From Beijerinckiaceae bacterium (lineage in GTDB: Bacteria > Pseudomonadota > Alphaproteobacteria > Rhizobiales > Beijerinckiaceae), in assembly GCA_027531565.1 (NCBI GenBank), contig JAPZSB010000001.1, positions 88,290-152,289 of the forward strand: DNA of 64,000 bases. Direction: 5' to 3'. Positions 33,477-42,972 of the stretch are shown piece by piece; position 1 is the first letter of the stretch; every line of letters starts with the position of its first letter. The notes under the pieces are model-generated. The model saw only the letters and a list, made by a program, of their open reading frames with translations, had not been told where the DNA came from and searched no databases. A program made the translations under genes and the position numbers.

Positions 33477-36400
33477 TCAGCTGTCGAACCGCCCGGCCGC
33501 ATGGGCCAGCATGGTATAGACCTTGCCGGTCTCCGAGGTGAGGTAGGTCCGCGCGACCAGCGAATCCCGGTCATCGCCGGCGACCTCGCCAAGCAGCCGC
33601 TCGAACTGGTCGACATAGGCATCGACCGTCTTGCGGAACTCGTTGTCGCGCCGGTAGCGGCGGCGGATATCCTCGTAGGCTTCCTGCCCCTGCATCGTGT
33701 AGAGGCGCCGCGTGAAGACATTGCGCTCGCCCTTGCGGTAGCGCTCCCACAGGTCGACGGCGGCTTCGTGATCGATCATCCGGGCAATGTCGACCGAGAG
33801 CGAATCCAGCGATTCGATCCGGCTGGCGGAGGGCTGTTCCGGCGCGCGCGACCGGGCGCCCGGCATCGGCGCCTCGTCATCGGAGGCGCGCTCCAGAAGG
33901 CCGCTGAGCCAGGACCCGCCCTGACGCGGCGGCGCCGGTTGCGGGGCCAGTGGCCTCTGCTGGCGCAGGTCAGGACGCGGCGGCGCCGGCGGCGGTTCCG
34001 GGCGGAAGGCCGGCGTGGACAGGCGCGGCGGTTCCGGCTCGGCGCGGCGCAAGGCTGCCGGCTGCGCCGTATCCAGCCCGGCGCCCGAGCGCTGGACGAT
34101 GTCGCTGAGTTCGTTCAGCGCACGAACCTGGTCGGAAACGACCCGGCGGAGGTTCGTGCTGGCCTCCCGGGCTTCCCGCGGAATCTCGAGACCGCCGGTC
34201 TGGAGAACCTGGCGGGTCGTCTCGAGTTCGCGCTGGATTTCCTGCGAAGCCTGCCGGAATTGCTGCGCCGTGGCACCGAAGCCCTCCAGCGCCCGCTGGA
34301 ACAGCGTCGTCATTTCCGTATTGGCCTGCTCGTAGGCGGCGCGCAGGCTGGCGGCCGTGCGTTCGCGCTCCTTGCCGCTTTCGATGCGCACCCGCTCGAA
34401 CTGCGTGCCGATGGCGTTGGCGGCGGTTTCTGCCGTCTCGTGGACCAGCGTACTGGCCTCGCGCGCCCGGGCCTGGGCGGTGCCGAGCTGCTCCTCGATC
34501 AGCGACGAGAAGGAGCGGAGCATCGAGTCGATATCCTCGACGCGGGTTTCGAGCGTTCCGGCCAGGGCCTCGAAGGCCTGCTGGCGTTCGGCAAGCATCC
34601 GGGTGATCTGCGTCTGGGTGCTGGCGAGATTGCCGGTCAGCGTCTGCAGGGCGCCGGTGCGCTCCTCGAGGCTGCGGGCGATCGTCTCGCTGTGGTTGAG
34701 CACGTCGCCCGAGGCGTTGCGGATCGCCTCGACCTTGAGGGCCAGGGCATCCGAGCCCTCGCGCGAGGCCGAGAGGATCGCGGCCAGCGTGGCTTCCAGC
34801 CCGCGGATGCGTTCGGCCATCCGGGCCTCGACCTCGCCGAGGCTCTGGCTGGCGGAGCCGACAATGGTGCTCAGCAGCTGGTTCGCGTCAGTCAGGCGGC
34901 CCAGCAGGCCCGAAACCTCGTTCCGGAGCTTGTCATTCGCCTCGACAATATGGCCGAGCGATGTTTCCGAGCCGGAGCTGATGGCGGCGTTGAGCTCGTT
35001 GAGCGAGCGCGTGACGCGTTCGGCCAGCTCGCCGGTCGCGCTTTCCATCCCGGCCAGCAGCGTCTTGCTGCGGGCATCGAGGGATTTCAGGAAGCCCGTG
35101 CTGCGCGTGTCGAAGGCCTGCGCCATTTCCTCGGTCTTGCCGGTCAGGGCCATCGAGAGCGTTTCGGCGCGCGCGATCAGCTCGCCGCCGACCTCGCGGC
35201 TCAGCGTCGTCAGGCTGCGTTCGACCTCGCCGGCGCGGACGAGCAGGGATTCCGCACTCTGGTTGATGCGATCGCTGATGCGGGCGGCGGCGCCGTCCGT
35301 GCGGCTCTCGAGCTCGCCGATCTGGCTGGACAGCGGCTGGACCACCTTCTCCTCGAAGGTCTTGATCCGGCTTTCGAACGAGCCGCCGATTTCCGAACCG
35401 CTCTCGCTGATGACCTTGGTGAGCTCGATCGTGCGCAGGGCGAGGACATCGCCGAGGGATTTCGCCCGGTTGTCGAGGCCGGTCTCGATCCGGTTGAGCA
35501 GGCTCTCGAGCGTGCTGGTGACTTCGCCGGTCCGCTCCTGCAGCGTCTCGGTCAGCAGGGCCGAACGGTTCACCACGGTCGATTCCAGCGAATCCGCCTT
35601 CTCGACGAAGATGCGTTCGAAGGTCTCGAACTTCTCGCTCAGGCCGGCCGTGCGCTCGTTGACGCTTTCCGACAGGCGGATGGCATTGTTGGCGAGCGCC
35701 TCGTTGACGCGCGCGCCATGGGTCGAGATGGCCTGGACCACCTCGCGGCCGGAATTGGCCAGCCGTTCGGTCGCGCTGGCAGCTTCCTGCTGGAAGGTGG
35801 CGCCGAAGGTCGCGATTTCCTCGCGCAGGCCGCTGCTGGCTTCCTGCGTCCGTTCCGTGATCAGCGTGGCCAGGCTTTCCGACGCGATGCCGAAGGCCTC
35901 GTTGGCCTGCGTGATCCGGGTGGAGATCAGGTCGGCCAGCGAGATACCGCGCTCGACCAGCGTCGATTCGAGGCTGCTGGTCTGGCTCTTGAGGGTGTCC
36001 TCGATCGTGCCGATCATCTGCTCGACATTGCCGGCCAGCGTCTTGGCCTGGCTGTCGAACAGGGTGGCGATGCGGTTGGTCGAGTTGTCGAGATGCGCCT
36101 CGACCAGGTTGGTCTTGGCCTGCATCGTGTTGCCGAGCATCTCGGTCGCATCGCCGAGCGTGCGGTTCATGCCCTCGGTATGGTGCGTCAGGATATCGGC
36201 AAGGCGGGCCGTGCCGGCATCGAGATTGGTCTCGATCAGGCCGGCATTCTCGCGCAGGGTCGATTCGAGAGAGCTTGCGCCGCCGAGAATGCGCTCGGAC
36301 AGCTCCGTGCCGCGCTGGATGATGGTTTCCGCCACCCGCGTGCCCTGTTCCTCGATGATCCGGCTGGCTTCCATGCCGCGGTTTTCCATCGCCTCGATCA

Positions 36401-38513
36401 GTTCGCTCGAGGCGTTGCGCATGGCCTCGTTGATCTCGATGGCGCGGGCGCCGACCGTCTCCATGATCGAGCGGCCATTCTCCGAGAAGGCGGCATTGAC
36501 GATGGAGGCGGTCTCGTCGAATTCGGTCTTGAGCGCCAGCCCGGCCTCGCGGAACGCGGCGGTCGAGTTCTGGAGGCTTTCCTCGATGTTGCGGGTGGAT
36601 TCCACCGCGACATGCTGGAACCGCATCGTGGCGTTCTCCGACACGTCCCGGAAGACGGTCGTCGCCTGGTTGCTGGCCTCGATGAGACGGGTGGCGGTGG
36701 TCTCGCTCGTCTCCTGCATCATGCGGGTCGATGAATCGGCCGCGAAGCTGAGCGCGTTGACGATTTCCGTGCTGGTTTCCCGGAAGGTCGCGGTCGACTG
36801 CTCGGAGGCTTCCCGCAGCGTCATCGCCGAGCTGTCGGCGACCTCGCGCAGGGTGCGGGTGGAAGTGTCGGCCACCTCGCTCAGCGCACGGACGGTGATG
36901 GAGCCGACATCCTGGAACTCGTTGACGAGGCCGGACGTTGCCATGCGGAGGGCTTCGGTGGTCTGGGCGGAAACATCCTCGATCGCCGCCGTAGCGTTGC
37001 GGGTATGCTCGATCAGCGTTCCGGTGAAGCTGGCGGAAGTCTGGTTGATCTCGCCGACCAGTTCCTGGCCCGTGCGGCTGAGTTCGCTGACCAGTTCGGA
37101 GCGGGCCTGGACCAGCATCTCGCCGGTTTCCCGGGTGACGCTGCCCAGCTGGCCCGCCAGTTCCTTGGTCCGCTCGGAGATGAGATCGCCGAGATGCAAG
37201 GCGGTGCGGTCAAGCGTGGCGACGATCTCGTCCTGCTTGCCGCCGATCAGGAAGCTGACCCGGCCGCCGGCATCCTCGATGGCCGAGGAGATGGAGCCGC
37301 TGGCCTTGGTGATGTCGGCCGAGAAACCGTGATGGGCCGCCTCGATCGTGGCGCGGATGCGCTCGGCCGTGGCCATGATCGCCTCGCGCTCGGCCGAAAG
37401 CTCGTTCACGAGGGCGCGCATCTTGTATTCGTTGTCGGCATAGGAGCGCTCGAGCGCGGTCACCTCGCCATGGACAAGGCTTTCCAGCTCGCCGGCCCGG
37501 GAAACGGCCCGTTCGATGCCGTCGCCGATGGACGAGACTTCCCGCCGGACCGCCTGGCCGAGGGTGAAGACGGTTTCGGCCCCGGCGACTTCCGGTTCGG
37601 CCAGCCGCGCGGCCACCGTGGCCATGACGCGGGCCGATGTCTTCAGCTCGCGCGAGCGGCGCTGAAGGATCGCCATCGTGAAGAAAAACAGGACGGGAAC
37701 GATGACGGCCAGGGCGGACAGCACCAGCGTGCCCTCGATCCCGCTGCGCAGGGCGCCGGCGGCATCGAGCAGGAACCCGCCCGGGCGGGAGAGCAGGAAG
37801 CCCGCGCCGCCGAGCCAGAGGGCGGAAAGAAGGGTGGCAATGACCAGCGGACCGCGCGGCGCCGGCTCGTTCAGCGGCTGCAGCAATTCGGCCACCGTGG
37901 CGCGCATGTCGTCATTCGCCGGCAGGACCGGGGCGGTGCGGCCGCTCCGCGCGGCCGGCCGCGGCGCCGGTTCCTCGGCCTCGAGGCGTTCCGGCATCGC
38001 CGGAGGCGGCGGGATCTGCTGGTTGGCCTGCCGGCGGGCTTTCACACCGGCGAGGACGGCATTGTCGCTGGCGGGCTTGGCGGCCGCCTCGCGCTCGGCC
38101 ACGAGATCGGGCGCGGCGGGCTTCGTCTCGACCGCGGTGTCGGCAGGGGCGGCTTTCTTCGCGGCGGCGGCTTCGGGTGCCTTCGTTTCAGGTGCCTTGG
38201 TCTCAGGTGTCTTGGTCTCAGGCGTCTTGGTCTCAGGCGTCTTGGCCTCGGCCTTCCCCTCCGGCGCCTTGCGGTCGGCGGCCTTGTCCCCGGGCTTCAT
38301 GGCCGGGGCGGCAGCAGCAGGGGCCGCCGTTTCGGGCTCCACCGGCTTGAAGATGTCGAGATCCTCGACGCGCGGCAGGCGGGGCGTGCCGTCCGCCGCC
38401 TTGTCTTCCGTGACGGGAGCAGCATCGGCGGGGCCGGAGGAAATGCCCAGGGCTTCCTCGATGGCCGAAAAGGCGGCCTCGGCCGGATCCTTGCTCTTCT
38501 TGTGTGTCGACAT
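33477..38513 (-). CDS. giant membrane-anchored coiled-coil protein, GPR (growth pole ring)-like
   Basis: 1678 residues. Residues 1-215 are charged and low-complexity, with a short tandem PETK repeat and KxAPE units. Two membrane segments follow (about 222-242, ending LLSR, and 256-276, IVPVLFFFTMAIL). From about 290 to 1450 the protein is a nearly unbroken run of amphipathic helices rich in Ala, Glu, Thr and Ser with repeated units of the type LExxxxERxxxL and AxxISxxxxxA, which databases tend to label apolipoprotein-like or kinesin-like. A Pro-rich linker (about 1480-1560) and a conserved C-terminal domain (MIDHEAAVDLWERY onward, ending GKVYTMLAHAAGRFD) close it. This layout matches the giant GPR protein of Agrobacterium, needed for unipolar growth. 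Assignment is by architecture, not by a search. Confidence 0.75.
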   Translation of the reverse strand: MSTHKKSKDPAEAAFSAIEEALGISSGPADAAPVTEDKAADGTPRLPRVEDLDIFKPVEPETAAPAAAAPAMKPGDKAADRKAPEGKAEAKTPETKTPETKTPETKAPETKAPEAAAAKKAAPADTAVETKPAAPDLVAEREAAAKPASDNAVLAGVKARRQANQQIPPPPAMPERLEAEEPAPRPAARSGRTAPVLPANDDMRATVAELLQPLNEPAPRGPLVIATLLSALWLGGAGFLLSRPGGFLLDAAGALRSGIEGTLVLSALAVIVPVLFFFTMAILQRRSRELKTSARVMATVAARLAEPEVAGAETVFTLGQAVRREVSSIGDGIERAVSRAGELESLVHGEVTALERSYADNEYKMRALVNELSAEREAIMATAERIRATIEAAHHGFSADITKASGSISSAIEDAGGRVSFLIGGKQDEIVATLDRTALHLGDLISERTKELAGQLGSVTRETGEMLVQARSELVSELSRTGQELVGEINQTSASFTGTLIEHTRNATAAIEDVSAQTTEALRMATSGLVNEFQDVGSITVRALSEVADTSTRTLREVADSSAMTLREASEQSTATFRETSTEIVNALSFAADSSTRMMQETSETTATRLIEASNQATTVFRDVSENATMRFQHVAVESTRNIEESLQNSTAAFREAGLALKTEFDETASIVNAAFSENGRSIMETVGARAIEINEAMRNASSELIEAMENRGMEASRIIEEQGTRVAETIIQRGTELSERILGGASSLESTLRENAGLIETNLDAGTARLADILTHHTEGMNRTLGDATEMLGNTMQAKTNLVEAHLDNSTNRIATLFDSQAKTLAGNVEQMIGTIEDTLKSQTSSLESTLVERGISLADLISTRITQANEAFGIASESLATLITERTQEASSGLREEIATFGATFQQEAASATERLANSGREVVQAISTHGARVNEALANNAIRLSESVNERTAGLSEKFETFERIFVEKADSLESTVVNRSALLTETLQERTGEVTSTLESLLNRIETGLDNRAKSLGDVLALRTIELTKVISESGSEIGGSFESRIKTFEEKVVQPLSSQIGELESRTDGAAARISDRINQSAESLLVRAGEVERSLTTLSREVGGELIARAETLSMALTGKTEEMAQAFDTRSTGFLKSLDARSKTLLAGMESATGELAERVTRSLNELNAAISSGSETSLGHIVEANDKLRNEVSGLLGRLTDANQLLSTIVGSASQSLGEVEARMAERIRGLEATLAAILSASREGSDALALKVEAIRNASGDVLNHSETIARSLEERTGALQTLTGNLASTQTQITRMLAERQQAFEALAGTLETRVEDIDSMLRSFSSLIEEQLGTAQARAREASTLVHETAETAANAIGTQFERVRIESGKERERTAASLRAAYEQANTEMTTLFQRALEGFGATAQQFRQASQEIQRELETTRQVLQTGGLEIPREAREASTNLRRVVSDQVRALNELSDIVQRSGAGLDTAQPAALRRAEPEPPRLSTPAFRPEPPPAPPRPDLRQQRPLAPQPAPPRQGGSWLSGLLERASDDEAPMPGARSRAPEQPSASRIESLDSLSVDIARMIDHEAAVDLWERYRKGERNVFTRRLYTMQGQEAYEDIRRRYRRDNEFRKTVDAYVDQFERLLGEVAGDDRDSLVARTYLTSETGKVYTMLAHAAGRFDS
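38176..38250. repeat. five 15-bp tandem repeats in the GPR-like gene
   Basis: Units of the form GGTGCCTTGGTCTCA repeat at 38176, 38191, 38206, 38221 and 38236 with few changes. They encode KTPET/KAPET units in the cytoplasmic N-terminal region, in frame. Copy number may vary between strains. Confidence 0.85.
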
Positions 38514-38643
38514 TCCCGATCACCCTTCAGTCGCCGTGCCGGACCACCCGTCGGACAGCGCGACGGCCACGCCCGGAAAAACCGGGCATTCCACCAGATT
38601 GCCAGCAGTTTACTTTTCCGCAGCGCGAACGGAAACACAAACT

Positions 38644-38669
38644 GTTAACGATCTGCAAACTTCGTTAAC
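38644..38669. promoter_or_regulatory. GTTAACGA inverted repeat upstream of the GPR-like gene
   Basis: GTTAACGA (38644-38651) and TCGTTAAC (38662-38669) are perfect inverted copies ten bases apart. They lie in the 276-base gap between the GPR-like gene and the Hpt gene, which diverge, so either could be controlled. Each arm contains a TTAAC half-site as recognised by CtrA, but the spacing does not fit the CtrA consensus. No other structure was found in the gap. Confidence 0.5.
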
Positions 38670-38789
38670 GCCCTCGTCACCGTGTTCGAAGGACATCCCG
38701 CAGAGGCGGATGCATTTCGCAGGCCATTAACGGGTGGAGCGCCATCCTGCCGGCAGAGGCAAGCAGCCTGGAACGGGGATTTGGATTCC

Positions 38790-39167
38790 ATGCAACACAA
38801 GGGCGGGATTCCCGGCGAATACGCCGCGGCATCTTTCGAACGACCGATCGATCTCGTGCATCTCGCGCGGCAGACATTGGGGGATCGCAGCCTGGAGCGC
38901 GAGGTGCTGAACCTCTTCGTCGTCCAGGCGCGCTCGATCCTGGCCCAGATGGAGCTGTCACCGCCGGGCAAGCCGCGTCTCGAACTCGCGCATACGCTCA
39001 AGGGCTCCGCCCGCTCCGTCGGGGCCTGGCATGTCGCCAGCGAGGCCGAGGCCTGCGAGGCGCTGTTCGAGGCGACGGAAGCCAGCTGGCGCGGGGCGAT
39101 CGAGCGTCTCGGCCTGGCGATCCGCACCGCCATTCTCGCCATCGAGGATGTCCAGCAGGCCGCATGA
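38790..39167 (+). CDS. Hpt domain phosphotransfer protein
   Basis: 125 residues from an ATG preceded by GGGGA. It is a single histidine phosphotransfer domain: the phospho-accepting His lies in [19 protein letters not shown] (about residue 67), with the HTLKGSA motif exact. Such proteins carry phosphate between hybrid kinases and response regulators. No kinase lies nearby. The alphaproteobacterial ChpT acts in the CtrA pathway but is a dimeric pseudo-kinase of a different fold, so this is not ChpT. It lies next to the GPR-like gene, on the opposite strand. Confidence 0.85.
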   Translation: MQHKGGIPGEYAAASFERPIDLVHLARQTLGDRSLEREVLNLFVVQARSILAQMELSPPGKPRLELAHTLKGSARSVGAWHVASEAEACEALFEATEASWRGAIERLGLAIRTAILAIEDVQQAA

Positions 39168-39249
39168 GGGGTTTTTTTGCGTCTCCCCCCTCGTCAACCG
39201 GCGCGGAGCGTCCTATTCCCCGCTGACCTTTCGTCAGTCGGAGCAGGGC

Positions 39250-39570
39250 ATGGCCAAGATTACCTTCGTCGATTCCTCGGGAACCCAGCGCAGCGTCACT
39301 GCGGAAAACGGCGCGACCGTGATGGAGACCGCCATCCGCAACTCGATCCCCGGGATCGAGGCGGAATGCGGCGGGGCCTGTGCCTGCGCGACCTGCCATG
39401 TCTATGTCGACGACGCCTGGACCGCGGCCGTGGGTGCCGCCGCGCCGATGGAAGAGGACATGCTGGATTTCGCCTTCGATGTCCGGCCGACCTCGCGGCT
39501 TTCCTGCCAGATCAAGGTTTCGGATGCGCTGGACGGGCTCGTCGTCCATACCCCGGCCCGGCAGGCCTGA
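39250..39570 (+). CDS. 2Fe-2S ferredoxin, adrenodoxin type
   Basis: 106 residues. Cluster ligands follow the adrenodoxin pattern C-x5-C-x2-C (CGGACACATC, residues about 39-48) plus a distal Cys in [26 protein letters not shown] is the acidic helix that docks to redox partners. Members donate electrons to cytochrome P450s or act in iron-sulfur cluster assembly; no isc or P450 gene is beside it. Confidence 0.92.
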   Translation: MAKITFVDSSGTQRSVTAENGATVMETAIRNSIPGIEAECGGACACATCHVYVDDAWTAAVGAAAPMEEDMLDFAFDVRPTSRLSCQIKVSDALDGLVVHTPARQA

Positions 39571-39686
39571 AGCGGCGCAGACTTGCGCTCCGGCGCGGAT
39601 CGCATGATCGCGACACGCGGTCGTGACTTGCCGGTGACGGGCGGGATGGGGTCAGGCTCGGGAAACCTATCCCGGAAGGGCCGATC

Positions 39687-40409
39687 ATGAACACCCTGTT
39701 TCTCGCCTATCTCGCCGGAGCGCTGACCACGCTCAACCCTTGCGTGCTGCCGATGATCCCCTTCGTGCTGGCCACGGCCCTGCGCGAGGGGCGGGCGGGA
39801 CCGCTCTGGCTGATGGCGGGGCTCAGCCTTTCCTTTACGGTACTGGGGACGCTGATCGCCTCGATCGGGCCGGCGATCGGCCTCTCGCAGGACGGGATCC
39901 GGATTGCCGGGGCCGTCATCATGATCGTGATCGGCGCGGCGATGCTGATCCCCCAGGGGCAGACGGTTTTCGCCACCGGGCTCGGCCCGCTGGCCGACCG
40001 CGCCTCCGGGCTGCTGGACCGGCTCGCCCTGTCCGGTCCGCAGGGCCAGTTTGTGACCGGCATGCTGCTCGGCGCGGTCTGGAGCCCCTGCGCCGGGCCC
40101 AGCCTGTTCGCGGCCATCGGCCTTGCCGCGCAGACCGGCACTGTCCTTCAGGCGGCGATCGCCATGGCGTTCTTCTCGCTGGGGGCGTCGAGCGTGATGC
40201 TGGCGCTGGCCTTTGGCACGCGCGAGGCGCTCGGCCGGCGCAAGGCTGCGCTGATGGGCTTCGCCACATCCGGCCGGGGCAAGCTGGTCTTCGCGCTGGT
40301 CTTTCTTGGCATGGGGCTGATGATCCTGACCGGCCTCGACAAGAGGATCGAGGCCGGGCTCGTCAATGCCATGCCGGACTGGCTGGTGGAATTCACCACG
40401 CGCTTCTGA
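39687..40409 (+). CDS. ccdA: cytochrome c biogenesis protein CcdA
   Basis: 240 residues, six membrane helices. The two redox cysteines are in LNPCVLPMIPF (helix 1) and VWSPCAGPSLFAAIGLA (helix 4), the two pseudo-symmetric proline-flanked sites of the DsbD/CcdA family. It moves reducing power from cytoplasmic thioredoxin to the periplasm for haem attachment or disulfide repair. It fits the need to make the c-type cytochrome elsewhere in the window, but is 19 kb away. It ends 4 bases before the convergent MFS gene. Confidence 0.92.
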   Translation: MNTLFLAYLAGALTTLNPCVLPMIPFVLATALREGRAGPLWLMAGLSLSFTVLGTLIASIGPAIGLSQDGIRIAGAVIMIVIGAAMLIPQGQTVFATGLGPLADRASGLLDRLALSGPQGQFVTGMLLGAVWSPCAGPSLFAAIGLAAQTGTVLQAAIAMAFFSLGASSVMLALAFGTREALGRRKAALMGFATSGRGKLVFALVFLGMGLMILTGLDKRIEAGLVNAMPDWLVEFTTRF

Positions 40410-40412
40410 GCG

Positions 40413-41654
40413 TCACTCCGCCGGCCGAGGCGCTGCGGCAGGTTCCGGCCGGCTCAGCGTGGTTTCGTTGCCCGGGCCCGGATCATGCGGCACGAGGAAC
40501 GAGAGCAGAAGCGAGGTGGTGGCGATGCCGGCGCCGAGCATGAAGACGAAGCTGGGGTTCTTCAGCCAGATCAGCCCGAAGGTCACCGGGATCACCACGG
40601 CGGCGATATGGTTGATCGTGAAGGCGCAGGCCGCTGTGGGGGCCATGTCCGCCGGATCGCCGATCTTCTGCATGTAGGTGCGCTGGGCGATGACCAGTGT
40701 CGAGAAGATGCCGTCGATCACGAACAGCATGGCCGCGAACCAGCCGGCGCTGGCCATGGCATAGCCGAGGAAGACGAGGATCAGCGTGATGTTCTCGAAG
40801 GCGATGGTCCGCCGCTCTCCCCAGATCCCCACCAGCGCGCCGAGGCGCGGGGCGGCGAAGGTGTTGAGTGCCGAGGTGACGAGCATCAGCATCGCGATGT
40901 CGGGCACGCGGAAGCCGAACCGTTCGACCAGCAGGAACCCGGCAAAGGCGGTGAAGATCTGCCGGCGCGCGCCGTTCATGAAGGTCAGCGCATAATAGAG
41001 CCAGTAGCGCCTGCGCAGCACGATCGTCTTCCGCTGCGGGACATCGCCGTCGAATTTCGCGAAATAGCCCAGGCAGAGGATCGTCAGCGCCATGCAGACG
41101 AGGCCGATCAGCCCGAACAGCAGCGGGAAGCTCTGGTAGCCCGCCCACCAGAGCAGGGCGAGCCCGCCATAGACGAGGAACTGTGCCGAGGCCGCGGCGC
41201 CGGCCACGCGGCCGATCATGCGCGGCGCATCCTTCTTCGGAAACAGTTGCAGCGAGAGCGACTGGTTCACCGTCTCGAAATAATGGAACCCGACCGACAT
41301 GATGAAGGTGGTGACCAGAAGGCCGGTCAGGCTGGGATAGAAGCCGGTCAGGGCGATGCCGCCGGCGAGGATCAGCAGCGAGACATAGGCCACGACCTGC
41401 TCGCGCATCACCAGGAACCAGAAGATGGCCGTGAAGGCGAGGAAGCCGGGGATCTCGCGGATGGTCTGGGCGAGGCCGATCTCGGCGCCGGAAAAGCCGG
41501 CCGCCTCCTTGGCGAAATTGTTGAACAGCGTCTGCCAGCCGGCGAAGCCGAACATGTTGATGAAGGCCAGGGCCATCAGGAAATAGAGCGGCTGGCTGCG
41601 CATCCGGGCCAGGAAGGAGGCTGGCGGTGCAGCGGAAGGGTCGATCGCGGACAT
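40413..41654 (-). CDS. MFS transporter, unknown substrate
   Basis: 413 residues from the ATG at 41654 (a start 39 bases upstream is possible). Twelve hydrophobic helices fit the major facilitator superfamily; WQTLFNNFAKEAAGFSGAEIGLAQTIREIPGF and the central loop DGDVPQRKTIVLRRRYWLYY mark the two halves. No substrate-specific motif is recognised. It diverges from the universal stress gene. Confidence 0.85.
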   Translation of the reverse strand: MSAIDPSAAPPASFLARMRSQPLYFLMALAFINMFGFAGWQTLFNNFAKEAAGFSGAEIGLAQTIREIPGFLAFTAIFWFLVMREQVVAYVSLLILAGGIALTGFYPSLTGLLVTTFIMSVGFHYFETVNQSLSLQLFPKKDAPRMIGRVAGAAASAQFLVYGGLALLWWAGYQSFPLLFGLIGLVCMALTILCLGYFAKFDGDVPQRKTIVLRRRYWLYYALTFMNGARRQIFTAFAGFLLVERFGFRVPDIAMLMLVTSALNTFAAPRLGALVGIWGERRTIAFENITLILVFLGYAMASAGWFAAMLFVIDGIFSTLVIAQRTYMQKIGDPADMAPTAACAFTINHIAAVVIPVTFGLIWLKNPSFVFMLGAGIATTSLLLSFLVPHDPGPGNETTLSRPEPAAAPRPAE

Positions 41655-41846
41655 GGGAACTCGCGGGAGCGGGAGAGGTTGCCGCGAGATCACGCCGATG
41701 CCGGGGGCGCGTCAATCGTTTTCTTGCCCGGGATCGCTTTCTTGCCGGCCCGGGCTTGATCCTGAGCAAGGTCGCCCCGTTCCTGCCGGGTTAGGGTGCC
41801 AATGTGACCGGGCGCCAAGGGCGGCGCTCGCTCGGAGGACACCGTC

Positions 41847-42272
41847 ATGTTCAAGAAGATTCTCGTTCCCGTCGATCTCAACGAAGCGGCCATCACGAAA
41901 TCGGCCCTTGATGCGGCCAAGGGACTTGCCGCCTCGTGGAATGCCGATCTCCGCCTGCTCTACGTGATGCCGATCGTGCCGGCGAGCTACATGGAATATG
42001 TGTCGCCGGAATTCGAGACCCAGGAGAAGGAGCGCGTCGAGGCGGAACTGCGCGGCCTCGCCGAGGGGCTGGGCCTGCCTGCCGGCCGGGTTTCCACGGC
42101 CGTGCGGAATGGCGGCGTGTATCACGAAGTGGTGGCCGAGGCCGGCGACAGCCATTCCGACCTCATCATCTGCGGCTCGCATTGGCCGACACTGGCGACC
42201 TATCTCGTCGGCTCCTTCGCGACCACGATCGTCCGGCACGCCACCTGCTCGGTGCTGGTCATCCGGCAATAG
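41847..42272 (+). CDS. universal stress protein (UspA family)
   Basis: 141 residues, a single Usp domain. It starts MFKKILVPVDLNEAAITKSALDAA and has the ATP-binding tail signature SDLIICGSHWPTLATYLVGSFATTIVRHATCSVLVIR, a G-x2-G-x9-G-(S/T)-like loop. ATP-binding UspA members respond to nutrient and oxidative stress. GGAGGA lies just ahead of the ATG. Its end overlaps the following minus-strand gene by 14 bases. Confidence 0.9.
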   Translation: MFKKILVPVDLNEAAITKSALDAAKGLAASWNADLRLLYVMPIVPASYMEYVSPEFETQEKERVEAELRGLAEGLGLPAGRVSTAVRNGGVYHEVVAEAGDSHSDLIICGSHWPTLATYLVGSFATTIVRHATCSVLVIRQ

Positions 42273-42852
42273 GCGCGGCGGGCAGCACCCTGTCCGGCAC
42301 GGCATCGGCCGGGAAACGGCCCGGACGGTTGCGCGTCAGGAAACTGTGCAGCCAGAAGCCGAAATAGACGGCGAGGCCGAGGCAGGCCATCGCCACGAGG
42401 CTCGAGCCATTGGATGCGGCCAGGCCGGCGCTGCCCACCAGCGCGGCCAGCAGGCCGAAGCCGGCGCCCTGCATCAGGCGATAGCGGAGGGGCGAAATGC
42501 CGCATTCAAGCTTCAGGGCCGGGTTGCGGGCAGCCGCCCGGGCGATCAGTTCGAGCACGAAACGCCGGAAGCCATGGTCGAGCCGCTCGGTCTGGACCAG
42601 CGAGATCCAGCTGAGATTGTCGAAGCGAACCGAGGCGCCGTCCGCCGCGCGGACCTCGCAGACAAAGACCTGCCGGGCGGAATTGCGCGGGCTGAAATAC
42701 AGCCGGATGCGCTCGATCCGGTCGAGCGGGTAGGTCTGCTGCGAGCGGCCGCGTTCGGCGCTCAGGCTCGTGGCGGTCAGGCGCAGATCCAGCGAAGCCG
42801 TGAACGGCTTGGCCCGGTGGGAATAGAGATAATCCTGTAGCGCTTCTGCCAT
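42259..42852 (-). CDS. conserved membrane protein, unknown function
   Basis: 197 residues. The first 105 form a soluble, PH-like or beta-rich part (LRLTATSLSAERGRSQQTYPLDRIERIRLYFSP). Two membrane helices follow at about 130-148 (GFGLLAALVGSAGLAAS) and 152-170 (LVAMACLGLAVYFGFWLHSF). I do not recognise the family. It overlaps the usp gene tail to tail by 14 bases. Confidence 0.65.
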   Translation of the reverse strand: MAEALQDYLYSHRAKPFTASLDLRLTATSLSAERGRSQQTYPLDRIERIRLYFSPRNSARQVFVCEVRAADGASVRFDNLSWISLVQTERLDHGFRRFVLELIARAAARNPALKLECGISPLRYRLMQGAGFGLLAALVGSAGLAASNGSSLVAMACLGLAVYFGFWLHSFLTRNRPGRFPADAVPDRVLPAAPIAG

Positions 42853-42972
42853 GGGGCCCCTGCTTCAGCCGTCGAATGCCGCAGTTCCATTGCATGTTCC
42901 CGCGCCTCGCGTCAAAGAGGGGGCGTTCGGTGCGCCGGCAGAGGGGCCGGCCGTTCAAGGGTGCATGCGGCG

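Noticed and set aside
33372..37332. Open frames of 1120 and 991 codons antisense to the GPR-like gene
   Set aside because: They arise because GC-rich third positions remove stops on the other strand. Their translations are repetitive, without domain or start signals, and the minus-strand gene has membrane helices, a terminator and a coherent C-terminal domain.
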